NCBI GenBank assembly: GCA_019314375.1
Contig: JAFCZJ010000040.1
Location: 1 to 64,000 of the forward strand
DNA length: 64,000 bases
Reading direction: 5' to 3'
DNA from: Deltaproteobacteria bacterium
GTDB taxonomy: Bacteria; Myxococcota; B64-G9
Part shown: positions 34,252-42,117 of the stretch, one piece after another
Numbering within the stretch: the stretch's first letter is position 1
How the letters are laid out: every line of letters starts with the position of its first letter
The notes under the pieces: generated by a model
What the model was told of the DNA's origin: nothing
What the model saw: only the letters and a program-made list of their open reading frames with translations
Database searches by the model: none
Made by a program: the position numbers and the translations under genes

Positions 34252-34818
34252 ATGAAACGTTTCTTCATCCTATCCCTCATGGCTTTGTTTTCCCTTGGTT
34301 TGACTGTCGCCTGCGGCGGCGGTTCGTCAGGCCCCTCCTGCGAGGATGTCTGCAGCAAGGTGAGCGAATGCGATCCCGCCGAGGATTACAACGAATGCCT
34401 CAGCATGTGTGACATGTTCAAAGACGTCCTGCGAGACGACGTCTATGAGACCCTGGGCGACTGCACCATGGAACAAACCTGCGCCTTCATGGAAGAAAAC
34501 GGCGATTTCTGCTTCGAGGCGGCCATGGCCGAAGGGTCACTGCCCGCCGCCCGTTCACTCATCGAGCGCATGTGCGTGGCAATCGCCGCATGCGACACAA
34601 CGGGCAACTACACGCAACAACAATGCGTCGATGAAATGACCGGGGTGGGCGAAGGCTCCGACGACCTGTACTACAGCATGAGCATGTTTAAAGACTCGGT
34701 CTTGGATTGCGTCGCCGACTGCATTGAGAATGAAAGCTGCGACGACCTGGCCAATGGCTCTGCGGAAGACTGCATGACAAATTGCGGCTTGGGCTTCGAG
34801 TCAAGCGACGACATCTAG
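34252..34818 (+). CDS. Cys-rich lipoprotein, paralogue 3 (A-type module)
   Basis: A 188-residue lipoprotein with lipobox LTVAC and a single A-type module: CEDVCSKVSECDPAEDYNEC, CTMEQTCAFMEENGDFC, CDTTGNYTQQQC and FKDSVLDCVADCIENESC. Its leader (GAAAGGAATCGAC before ATGAAACGTTTCTT) is almost identical to that of paralogue 2, which shows a recent duplication of the whole unit including its ribosome-binding site. The function is unknown. A structural surface or matrix role is possible. Confidence 0.82.
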   Translation: MKRFFILSLMALFSLGLTVACGGGSSGPSCEDVCSKVSECDPAEDYNECLSMCDMFKDVLRDDVYETLGDCTMEQTCAFMEENGDFCFEAAMAEGSLPAARSLIERMCVAIAACDTTGNYTQQQCVDEMTGVGEGSDDLYYSMSMFKDSVLDCVADCIENESCDDLANGSAEDCMTNCGLGFESSDDI

Positions 34819-34845
34819 CCCAACCTGCTTAGAAGGAGAACAGAC

Positions 34846-35427
34846 ATGAAGACAATCATCAGCCTGTCTTTGATTGCCCTTCTTTCCCTGAGCCTGGCGG
34901 TCGCCTGTAGCAGCGGGTCCTCCGGCCCCTCTTGCGAAGACGTCTGCAACAAAATGGTCGAATGCGACCCCTTGGAGAACTACACCGAATGCATCGGTAG
35001 TTGCGGCGAATTCGAAGACGTCATGCGGGACGGCGTCTACGAGGCCCTGGGCAACTGCTACATGGACAACACCTGCGTGTTCCTTGAAGCCAATGGCGAA
35101 TACTGTCTTGAGGCGGCCATAGCCCAAGGCTCCCTGCCCGCGTCCCTGTCGCTCATCGAGCAAATATGCACCAAGTTCGTCTCTTGCGACACCGGTGCCT
35201 ACACGCAGCAACAATGCATCGATGACATGACCGGTGCCGACGAAGGCATCGACATGTACCACTACATGAGCATGTTTTCCGATTCGGTCCTGAACTGCGT
35301 TGGCACTTGCGTCGATGGAGAAGACTGCGGCGCTCTGGCGGACGATGGCCCGCTGATCTGCTTTGAAGAATGCGGCCTCGGCTTCATCGAAGGCAGCGAC
35401 GACGAAACAGACAACCCAGGGCAGTAA
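34846..35427 (+). CDS. Cys-rich lipoprotein, paralogue 4 (divergent module)
   Basis: A 193-residue lipoprotein with lipobox LAVAC and one module: CEDVCNKMVECDPLENYTEC, CYMDNTCVFLEANGEYC, CDTGAYTQQQCIDDM, CVGTCVDGEDCGAL. Its start resembles the B-type and its middle the A-type, but it is the most divergent of the four and ends in a short acidic tail without a Cys. AAGGAG lies seven bases upstream of the ATG. It is the last gene of the array, and no clear terminator follows. Confidence 0.8.
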   Translation: MKTIISLSLIALLSLSLAVACSSGSSGPSCEDVCNKMVECDPLENYTECIGSCGEFEDVMRDGVYEALGNCYMDNTCVFLEANGEYCLEAAIAQGSLPASLSLIEQICTKFVSCDTGAYTQQQCIDDMTGADEGIDMYHYMSMFSDSVLNCVGTCVDGEDCGALADDGPLICFEECGLGFIEGSDDETDNPGQ

Positions 35428-35445
35428 GCCCCTCCTGACTCGACC

Positions 35446-35724
35446 TCAAGCCGCCGTCAGATCCCGCCGAGGTCGGCCCTTCTCGTAATTGCATTCACAG
35501 ACCAGCCGACCCTTCTCCGACCAAAAGCACCAGCGCCCCACCCTCATGCCAAAAACATAGTCGCCCTCGGAACGCCTACGGCCCAATTCGTCGTATATTG
35601 TCCAACGACCGTGCATGTGACCGTCAACCAGAACGCCCTGCTGCCATGGCCTGCCATCGCCATAACGCAAAGCCTGGCGCCCCTGCTTCATACGACTCAA
35701 ATGCCTCGCATTGACCATCGCCAT
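35446..35724 (-). CDS. Small MORN/YwqK-like repeat protein
   Basis: A 92-residue protein with tandem repeats of about 23 residues: QALRYGDGRPWQQGVLVDGHMHGRWTIYDELGRRRSEGDYVFGMRVGRWCFWSEKGRLVCECNYEKG. The G-x-x-x-G-x-W-x-x-(Y/W) pattern is that of MORN-like repeats found in YwqK-type proteins. No signal peptide is seen. GAGGAG lies six bases upstream of the ATG. It converges on the Cys-rich array and diverges from the barrel gene at 36087. The function is unknown. Confidence 0.6.
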   Translation of the reverse strand: MAMVNARHLSRMKQGRQALRYGDGRPWQQGVLVDGHMHGRWTIYDELGRRRSEGDYVFGMRVGRWCFWSEKGRLVCECNYEKGRPRRDLTAA

Positions 35725-35898
35725 CGCATGCTCCTCTTCAGAGAGGTTCGGCTCTCCTTATAAGCAAAACACATGCCTGCTGGTCGCCAAGCAGCTTGAT
35801 GAACAAAACTTCAACAAAATTCATCAACTATAAAATGGACGACGCAAGCCCAATTCCAAAAAGCATCAAATTTTCATGACAGGGCTATGCGAAAATCC

Positions 35899-35945
35899 GT
35901 GACAAGTACCGACCCCATCCGGCCCACTGTGACAACATTGTCACA
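35899..35945. promoter_or_regulatory. TGTGACAA dyad upstream of a sigma54 promoter
   Basis: GTGACAA occurs at 35899-35905, and a near-perfect dyad TGTGACAA-CA-TTGTCACA at 35928-35945. The dyad centre is about 95 bases upstream of the sigma54 promoter at 36032, a normal enhancer distance. The arms match the repeats at 25226-25245. It is two bases too wide for a CRP site (TGTGA-N8-TCACA). The rest of the 362-bp gap holds no gene. Confidence 0.65.
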
Positions 35946-36031
35946 AAGCCTGGCTTCGCCTGCCTCAGTGGCCGAGTCCGGTTGATCCACAAGACACTGT
36001 AATTCCCGAACAAAACGCCTGTGCGAACCGA

Positions 36032-36047
36032 TGGCATGCTCCTTGCT
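36032..36047 (+). promoter_or_regulatory. Sigma54-type promoter
   Basis: TGGCATGCTCCTTGCT has GG (36033-36034), exactly ten bases, then GC (36045-36046). It differs from the consensus only at one -24 base. It lies 40 bases upstream of the barrel protein ATG and about 95 bases downstream of the TGTGACAA dyad. Confidence 0.68.
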
Positions 36048-36086
36048 GTTCTGATGAGCAGATGAGCATTCAATCAGGAGGTAAGC

Positions 36087-36713
36087 ATGACGACGTCACT
36101 TCGTAACTTGGGTCTTTTTGTTTGCTTGAGTCTTTTGGCCATGCCCGCAACGGTCCACGCCGACAATTCAGAGGCGACGACCGAGGTGGCCGCCAAACGC
36201 GGCATGCCCAACTTTTACCTGGCACACAACCTGACCTTCGCACCCAGCCCCTTGGCGCTTCACAACGACGGCTACGGGGAATGCGGCCAGCGTCTGGGCG
36301 ATGCCGTCGGCATGGAGCTCAACTTCGACTATCGCATCTGGTACTTTTTTCTGGGCAGCCACATCGCCATCTCCGGCGATATTTGGACCATGCGCGAATA
36401 CGCCCTGCGGGTCGGCGGCATGCTGCCTTTGGGCGAACGCTTCTCTTTGGTCGGGGCCGCCTGGCTGGGCACGTCCCATATCGAGACGACCTCTCTTGAC
36501 TGGGACAGCGATTATGCCTACGACACAGATAGAGAGGAAGCGGGGCTTTTGCTGGGTGCCTCCATCGGCGCGCGCTTCATGGTGGCCCGCTGGTTTGGTC
36601 TGACAGCCGACCTGAGTCTGTCTACCGCAATCTGGACAGACAACGACTCCAGCGACCCCGAGCTCCAGATCAACCGCCTTCAAGCCCACACCGGCGTGCT
36701 CTTCGCTTGGTAA
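36087..36713 (+). CDS. Small outer-membrane beta-barrel protein
   Basis: A 208-residue protein with a signal peptide ending VHA. The mature part alternates hydrophobic and polar residues in about eight strands (MELNFDYRIWYFFLGSHIAIS, LLLGASIGARFMVARWFGLTADLSL) and ends GVLFAW with a terminal aromatic, typical of eight-stranded OmpA/OmpX-like barrels. AGGAGG lies six bases upstream of the ATG. Control by sigma54 and a TGTGACAA enhancer is indicated by upstream sites. The function is unknown. Confidence 0.7.
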   Translation: MTTSLRNLGLFVCLSLLAMPATVHADNSEATTEVAAKRGMPNFYLAHNLTFAPSPLALHNDGYGECGQRLGDAVGMELNFDYRIWYFFLGSHIAISGDIWTMREYALRVGGMLPLGERFSLVGAAWLGTSHIETTSLDWDSDYAYDTDREEAGLLLGASIGARFMVARWFGLTADLSLSTAIWTDNDSSDPELQINRLQAHTGVLFAW

Positions 36714-36759
36714 GAACCCCCCTCTGTTCATATGAACCGGTCGAGGCTATACTCGACCC

Positions 36760-37920
36760 ATGCGGTACATCCTCCTTTCGGCCCTCATCCTGACTCTCTG
36801 CGGGTTTTCGATCGCCTGTGAGAAGGAAGCACCCTCGGGACCTGGTGCCATGGAGCCCATCCGACCCAGGGGCCGGGTCCACGACAAAAACGCCCTGGCT
36901 CAGGTTCAACTGCCCTCCTGGCCTCCCTTGGGCAGCGCCGGCGTGGATCTGGCCAAGCTGCCTCGATCTTATCGCAGGGGCATGGCGCTTCTGGCCGCTG
37001 ATCCGGACAACCTGGCCATGGCCGAGGCGGCGCAACATCACGCCCTGGCGCTGCTCAAAATTCCCGCGGACCGCTCCCTGGGGCATGTGCTGCATGGCCG
37101 GCTCCAACTCGTCTTGGGCCGCAAGCCGGACGGACAGATCTTGGACGGCAACCTGGCGATTGCAGTGCAGGACTTCCGCTCAGCCCTGGAGACAGATCCA
37201 AAATGTTACGAGGCCATCTTCTATCAGGCCGATCTTGCTCTCAAAGCCAAGCACATGGCCAAATACGACGCCCTGGTCAAAATGGCCCGTGCCCTTCGGC
37301 CCGACTCGCCGGAAACCCGCTGGCTTGCCTTGCGACAAAAATCACGCCTCATCTCGTGGACCGACTGGCTCCAGGAAGCCGAAACCCTCCTCGCGGATGC
37401 CCAGCACCCGGATTTACTACGACAAACTTACAGCCTGGTGGCCCAGAACTACCGACTGCGCGACAACACGTCCAAAGCCTTGGCCATTCACCAGGCCATG
37501 GTGGACCGCCTGCCCGAGGATCCAAGGGCCATCACCCTTTTCATCGAGTGCTTACTTACTGAGCGCATGCCAGGCCAGGCATTGAAATTGACAGAGCCGC
37601 TCGAGCGACTCAGACCCGGACCGACCACAGTCCGACTCAAAGCCAAAATTTTGTGCAACGTGGGCAACCAATTGCTGGGCAGCAAAGCCAATCCGAAAGA
37701 AGTCGAGGCCTGGTATCGCAGGGCCATCAAGCTGGAACCAGAGCAGGCCGAGGCCTGGCTGGGGCTTGCCCTGGCCTTACACATGAAGGCCAAAGAGAGC
37801 GAATCGGAACAAGACCAAGCCCGGGCCTTCCAGGCTGCCAGCAAAGCCAAGCAGCTGGATCCCGGCAACCGTCAAGCACGCTTGATATACGAAGAACTCT
37901 TCTACGCTCGGCACCAATAA
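36760..37920 (+). CDS. TPR lipoprotein
   Basis: A 386-residue protein with lipobox FSIAC. From about residue 70 to the end run helical pairs with tetratricopeptide spacing, for example GNLAIAVQDFRSALETDPKCYEAIFYQADLALKAK and VEAWYRRAIKLEPEQAEAWLGLALALHMKAKE. TPR chains mediate protein binding. GAGG lies 11 bases upstream of the ATG. It is separated by 46 bases from the barrel gene and may be part of the same transcript. The partner is unknown. Confidence 0.8.
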   Translation: MRYILLSALILTLCGFSIACEKEAPSGPGAMEPIRPRGRVHDKNALAQVQLPSWPPLGSAGVDLAKLPRSYRRGMALLAADPDNLAMAEAAQHHALALLKIPADRSLGHVLHGRLQLVLGRKPDGQILDGNLAIAVQDFRSALETDPKCYEAIFYQADLALKAKHMAKYDALVKMARALRPDSPETRWLALRQKSRLISWTDWLQEAETLLADAQHPDLLRQTYSLVAQNYRLRDNTSKALAIHQAMVDRLPEDPRAITLFIECLLTERMPGQALKLTEPLERLRPGPTTVRLKAKILCNVGNQLLGSKANPKEVEAWYRRAIKLEPEQAEAWLGLALALHMKAKESESEQDQARAFQAASKAKQLDPGNRQARLIYEELFYARHQ

Positions 37921-37935
37921 AACCAGACGGTCCAT

Positions 37936-38895
37936 TCAAAGCAAAGCACGAACCACGGGCAAGATGCTGCCGGAAAAACTTACAGGCGTCCCCTCGAAGT
38001 CATCGAACATGTAGTTAAGCTTCTCGAAGAAATGCGGTCTGGCCGAATAGTCCAATTCCGCCGGTACGGGACCGAACTCCTCGATGGACAGGAAAGCATC
38101 CAAACTTTTCGGGCCGCCGGTCAGAATGCCGAGGGGCATGATGCCAAAACGAAAGGCCCAATCGAAATACTTAAAAAGGCTGGCTTGGGATGGATAGGCT
38201 CGGATCAAGTCCCACTTGCTCGCCAGCTCCTGTGAAGTCAACTGGATACGCATCCGCTGCCCTCGGTACAGGGGATGAAAGCGCATGGCCAGCGCATAAG
38301 TGTATTCATAGGCAGGCACATGAAAGAAGGGAATGGAAACACCGCTTTCCTCTTCCAAATCCCGCAAGGCCAGATAGGTAAAAAAGTGACAGAGATCGTG
38401 TTCGGGCTGTCCGCCCTGCCAGGCCAAGGTCAGCACGAAATCGGGTTTGAGATCCCGGACGACTTTGCTCACGGCCCGCCGCATGTCTTCAAACAGGGCA
38501 CCCTCGCTCTCCCAAGTCCCCTGCCCCGAATGCAACCTGCTCATGGCTCGATAGATGGCCACCTCTGAAAAATCCAAGTTTCGAACTCGCTGGGGAGCGA
38601 CGCCCAAAAGACCTGCCGCCTCCATGCCCTCCGCCTTGCGCAGCTCGCCGTAAGCCAAAGGTTCAAGCTCAGAATCAAAGTAACGCCCGTCTGAGTTGGT
38701 CAGCCAGGCAATCCCCAACTCGCCGCCAATCCGCTGCAACAAACCTGACTGCGTGACCTCGTCATCGTGGTGGGCCAGGACGCAAAGCGGTCTCTTGAAA
38801 TTCGCCTTAGCAAGGAAAGCCCGTCCATTCTCTAACCCTCGTCGATGATTGCGCGCAAACATGCCCAGCCCTCCGAATAATTCCGATCGCAGCAT
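37936..38895 (-). CDS. PIG-L/LmbE-family deacetylase
   Basis: A 319-residue protein of the zinc-dependent N-acetylglucosaminyl deacetylase fold. The first metal motif is LCVLAHHDDEVTQSG near residue 38 (A-H-x-D-D-E) and the second His lies in GGQPEHDLCHFF near 155. Further family blocks are AWLTNSDGRYFD and LRKAEGMEAAGLLGV. No signal peptide is seen, so it is probably cytoplasmic. The ATG at 38895 is two bases after the upstream lipoprotein stop (TGATATG), so the genes are coupled. Family members deacetylate GlcNAc conjugates in thiol, antibiotic or glycolipid synthesis. The substrate here is unknown. Confidence 0.82.
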   Translation of the reverse strand: MLRSELFGGLGMFARNHRRGLENGRAFLAKANFKRPLCVLAHHDDEVTQSGLLQRIGGELGIAWLTNSDGRYFDSELEPLAYGELRKAEGMEAAGLLGVAPQRVRNLDFSEVAIYRAMSRLHSGQGTWESEGALFEDMRRAVSKVVRDLKPDFVLTLAWQGGQPEHDLCHFFTYLALRDLEEESGVSIPFFHVPAYEYTYALAMRFHPLYRGQRMRIQLTSQELASKWDLIRAYPSQASLFKYFDWAFRFGIMPLGILTGGPKSLDAFLSIEEFGPVPAELDYSARPHFFEKLNYMFDDFEGTPVSFSGSILPVVRALL

Positions 38896-38896
38896 A

Positions 38897-39796
38897 TCAA
38901 CGAAGCTTGTCCACCAGTGCCCGGCTGAGCCCATCCAACCCGGCCGGCAAGGCGTCCAGGCCGCAGGCTGTGTCCACCGTCACCGCGCCTTCGCTTGCCA
39001 CTTTTGTCAAATCATAAACGGTGCCAACCAGCTTGCATGCGGAACCTGCCTGAATCAGTTGTACCCTCAACATTTTCTGAGCAGCAAGGGCTCGACCCAG
39101 CTCGATCTGGGACTCCGATTCCACAGCCTGACTGAAGCTCTCCCTCTGCTTTTCCGCAATGGCGGCCTTGAGTCTGGCCTGCGGCGTCACATTAAAACGA
39201 CCCGTCTCGGTCAACTTGGCCGACAAGTACTCGGTGAGTTGCTCGACATCGGTGGTCCGCAGCATGCCCTCAGGTGTCCGCAACTCGAAAACGACGATGA
39301 CGATGCGATGTTCACCCGTCACCTCGGGGCTGGGCCGCAACCTGGACAAAGCCTCGCGAAGCTGGCTGCCCAAAGTTTCCAAAGCCTCTTGATGATCCGC
39401 GATGATTCCGCCCAAAACCTTGCAGCCGGCAGGCAATCGCTTGCCCTCGCCAACTTTTGTACCTACTGGACAAGCCCTGACCTCGGCCCTCAGCGTGAGC
39501 TGGGTGTCCGCCGGCCGACGGTGAACAACAGCCACATAGCGCCTGAACAAAGTGGCGTCCTGACCGTTTACGTAACCATAGAGATAGTTGATGTCCACCC
39601 ATCGGGTCTTCAGCACACCGGAAGGCTCATCCATGTCCGCCGTCTCTTGCCCCAAAGCGGAAAGCTCCCGCTCCAGAACCTCAAGCGCCAAAAATGCCGG
39701 CCCATCAAAGCGCACGGGCTTCTGCGCATGCACGCAGCCAACGGCCAAAACCGCCACCAAGCCCCAGCAAGCAAAACAAACCAACAAATTTCGCAT
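38897..39796 (-). CDS. Lipoprotein with TolB-N-like C-terminal domain
   Basis: A 299-residue protein with lipobox LAVGC. The ATG at 39796 has GGGAG just upstream. The second half (HRIVIVVFELRTPEGMLRTTDVEQLTEYLSAKLTETGRFNVTPQARLKAAI...SQIELGRALAAQKMLRVQLIQAGSACKLVGTVYDL) aligns along its length with the last 150 residues of the HEAT-like lipoprotein at 31200-32405, so the two share a domain. The family is not recognised by name. The folding pattern suggests a TolB-N or FlgO-like domain. The gene pairs with the PIG-L deacetylase gene. Confidence 0.75.
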   Translation of the reverse strand: MRNLLVCFACWGLVAVLAVGCVHAQKPVRFDGPAFLALEVLERELSALGQETADMDEPSGVLKTRWVDINYLYGYVNGQDATLFRRYVAVVHRRPADTQLTLRAEVRACPVGTKVGEGKRLPAGCKVLGGIIADHQEALETLGSQLREALSRLRPSPEVTGEHRIVIVVFELRTPEGMLRTTDVEQLTEYLSAKLTETGRFNVTPQARLKAAIAEKQRESFSQAVESESQIELGRALAAQKMLRVQLIQAGSACKLVGTVYDLTKVASEGAVTVDTACGLDALPAGLDGLSRALVDKLR

Positions 39797-39850
39797 CTCG
39801 TCTCCCATCAATAAGTACAAACTCAGCCCTTAGTGCTGCATGATTTCCCA

Positions 39851-39950
39851 GAGCCGAGTTGAAAATTCATGATGAGGACGATAGACAGTGAAGCAGGCCA
39901 AGTCAAACTTGATGCCGCCGGGCCGCATGGCGCGTCAGTCATGGACATCC
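39851..39950 (+). pseudogene. 5' remnant of a duplicate of the 43426 gene
   Basis: The stretch GAGCCGAGTTGAAAATTCATG and the following 70 bases match 43336-43428 with few differences (GGACGATAGACAGTGAAGCAGGCCAAGTCAA is shared exactly in all but the flanks). The frame from 39872 reads MRTIDSEAGQVKL, parallel to MFGTIDSEAGQVNL at 43354. Homology ends near 39950 and no continuation of that gene follows. The kinase gene starts instead. Confidence 0.75.
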
Positions 39951-40062
39951 GTACTCCCGGCAGTCATGCATATGAATTCAGGGAAATCGCTCGATTTTCA
40001 GCTACCAGCCAGAATTGAAAATAGATCTATCAAAACCGGAAAATGCTCAATAGGATCTCACC

Positions 40063-41973
40063 GTGACTAGAAACCAGAAATTATTTGGTGGTTACATTCT
40101 CGAAGAGCGCATCACCCGGGGTGGCATGGCCGAAGTCTATTTGGCCACACGGCAAGGCCCGGAAGGCTTTAATAAACAGGTGGCCATCAAGCGCATCCTG
40201 GACCACCTCACCGACCAGGCCGACTTCCGTACGATGTTCTTGGACGAAGGCCGCCTGGTGGCCCAACTAAGTCACCCCAACATCGTCCAAATCTTCGACA
40301 TGGGTGAAGTCGATGACCGTCTGTTCTTGGCCATGGAATTCATTGACGGCCTGAACCTGGCCCAAGTGCTCAAAATCTGCCGAAGCAAAGGCGTTCGCCT
40401 GCCCGTTCGCTTGGCCTGCCATATCGCGAAGGAAGCTGCCCTGGGCCTGGACTACGCCCACAACTTCAAAGACAAAAACGACGAAGCCCTTAATATCATC
40501 CACCGGGATATCAGCCCACAGAACATCATGCTAACCCATGACGGCGTAGTAAAAATCGTCGACTTCGGTATCGCCAAGGCCGCCACGAACCTGTATCGAA
40601 CCCAAACGGTCTCCATCAAGGGCAAGCTGCGATATATGTCACCGGAACAAATCGAGACCAAGATCAAGCTGGATCGCCGTACGGATGTATACTCTACCGG
40701 AGTCGTCCTGTTCGAAATGCTGACCATGCAAGCGCCCCACCAGGCGACGAGCGACCTGGAGTTGATGACCAAAATCGTTCGCAAGCCCGCGCCCGATCCC
40801 AGAGAATTCGTGAGCGACCTGTCGGCGAACTTGGCCCGAATCGTCAATCACTCCCTGGAACGTAATCGCAAAAATCGCTTTCCCGACTGCCGCCAACTCC
40901 AGGTTGCACTTCTGGAGCACATCCGGAAAAACTCCGCCCCAGTGGACAACTACGATCTAAGTGAATTCCTCAACGAATTGACCGGTCATGGACACTCCCC
41001 CGCCGAAAAAAACAAACATTCGACAGCCAGTGCAATTATGCCCGATTCCCTGGATTACATTGGGAAGGGTTCGACCGCTCCGAAATTGAGACGCAACGAC
41101 CCAGCAGGGGGGGGCGGATCTAAAACGATATGGATTGGCCTGACGATTTGCTTATCAATCGCAAGCTTGTTGGTGTTGTGGCTTCTTGCAGAAGGGGGAC
41201 CGGGCACGGCAAAACCCACCAAGCAATCCACTTTTCAAGAACTGAATTTCGATAGAGCAACAATTGACAAGAAGCGGGCTGAGGCATCCTTCTTCTCGCA
41301 CTGGAATCGTGGTCGCCGATTTGCAAAAGATCCGGCCATGATCTACGAGGCGCTCAAAGAAATGGAAAAGGCAGCCGAATTGGACGGGAGCTTTGAACTG
41401 GACGAAAAGACCAGGAAAAATCTCCAAGCTCGGCTCGCCGAAATCCGGGCAGGTGTAATTGATCTAGAAAGGCAGAATCATGAGGCGCTGAAAAGGGCAG
41501 ACCAAGCAGAAATCGACCAGAAGAAACAACATCAAAATGACTTGAGAATTCTGAAAAAACGGGAACAAGAGAGGAAGGAACTCATCACGAGTGTCATGAC
41601 GAGATCGACGGAATACTGGGAGAAAAAGGCGGAAGCAGCCAAACGAAGACCAAGTACGGAACAACAGGGTTATACAAACCCAGTCATCATGAACTACGTT
41701 AACGCAGGTGTCAGATCGCTCACCGAGGGCCGCCCCAAAAAGGCCATCACCATGTTCAGAAGTGCTCTGGCATTTAGCCCGAAGACCATTGAAATCTACT
41801 TCCTATTGGCGGAAGCTTACAACCTCGACAACAACGGACCCTTGGCATATGAGTACTATCGCCTATTCATAGAAGAATGCCCCAAATGTACTGGCGCTGC
41901 ATCCGTAAAGTTAATGCTCCGGGAAGACTTCGAGAATTGGCACATCTTGGTTCAGGACCGGTGGACGCCCTGA
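40063..41973 (+). CDS. Transmembrane Hanks-type Ser/Thr protein kinase with coiled coil
   Basis: A 636-residue kinase starting at a GTG with AGGA about seven bases upstream. Kinase domain at residues 8-290: glycine loop ITRGGMAEVY, VAIKR Lys, HRDISPQN catalytic loop, DFGIAKA and YMSPEQ. A membrane helix (TIWIGLTICLSIASLLVLWLL) follows near 352-372. The external part is a charged coiled coil (about 430-530, rich in Lys/Glu/Arg) and a TPR-like end (GRPKKAITMFRSALAFSPKTIEIYFLLAEAYNLDN). It sits exactly between two remnants of a duplicated gene, so it appears to have been placed there secondarily. The region after the kinase domain is less GC-rich than its neighbours. Confidence 0.85.
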   Translation: MTRNQKLFGGYILEERITRGGMAEVYLATRQGPEGFNKQVAIKRILDHLTDQADFRTMFLDEGRLVAQLSHPNIVQIFDMGEVDDRLFLAMEFIDGLNLAQVLKICRSKGVRLPVRLACHIAKEAALGLDYAHNFKDKNDEALNIIHRDISPQNIMLTHDGVVKIVDFGIAKAATNLYRTQTVSIKGKLRYMSPEQIETKIKLDRRTDVYSTGVVLFEMLTMQAPHQATSDLELMTKIVRKPAPDPREFVSDLSANLARIVNHSLERNRKNRFPDCRQLQVALLEHIRKNSAPVDNYDLSEFLNELTGHGHSPAEKNKHSTASAIMPDSLDYIGKGSTAPKLRRNDPAGGGGSKTIWIGLTICLSIASLLVLWLLAEGGPGTAKPTKQSTFQELNFDRATIDKKRAEASFFSHWNRGRRFAKDPAMIYEALKEMEKAAELDGSFELDEKTRKNLQARLAEIRAGVIDLERQNHEALKRADQAEIDQKKQHQNDLRILKKREQERKELITSVMTRSTEYWEKKAEAAKRRPSTEQQGYTNPVIMNYVNAGVRSLTEGRPKKAITMFRSALAFSPKTIEIYFLLAEAYNLDNNGPLAYEYYRLFIEECPKCTGAASVKLMLREDFENWHILVQDRWTP

Positions 41974-42100
41974 CCGCCACAGGCACTTTTTCTCCATGAG
42001 CATCGACAAGGTCAGCGGCGAGACTCGCGACGTGGCGACCGGCCACGAGATCCCGGCTGACGAAGAATCGGGGGACTGGGACGAGGAGCCCATGGGGTAA
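41972..42100 (+). pseudogene. 3' remnant of a duplicate of the 43426 gene
   Basis: Read from 41972 the DNA encodes DRHRHFFSMSIDKVSGETRDV, then ATGHE and an acidic end before TAA. This aligns in frame with DGHGHFFSMTIDKVSGEIRNV...AGHE, the last 45 codons of the gene ending at 44304. It overlaps the kinase stop by two bases. Together with the 39851-39950 remnant it brackets the kinase gene. Confidence 0.8.
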
Positions 42101-42117
42101 GCAAGGATATTTAACGC

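Noticed and set aside
35928-35945. CRP binding site
   Set aside because: The TGTGA and TCACA halves are eight bases apart instead of six, and the arms extend to TGTGACAA.
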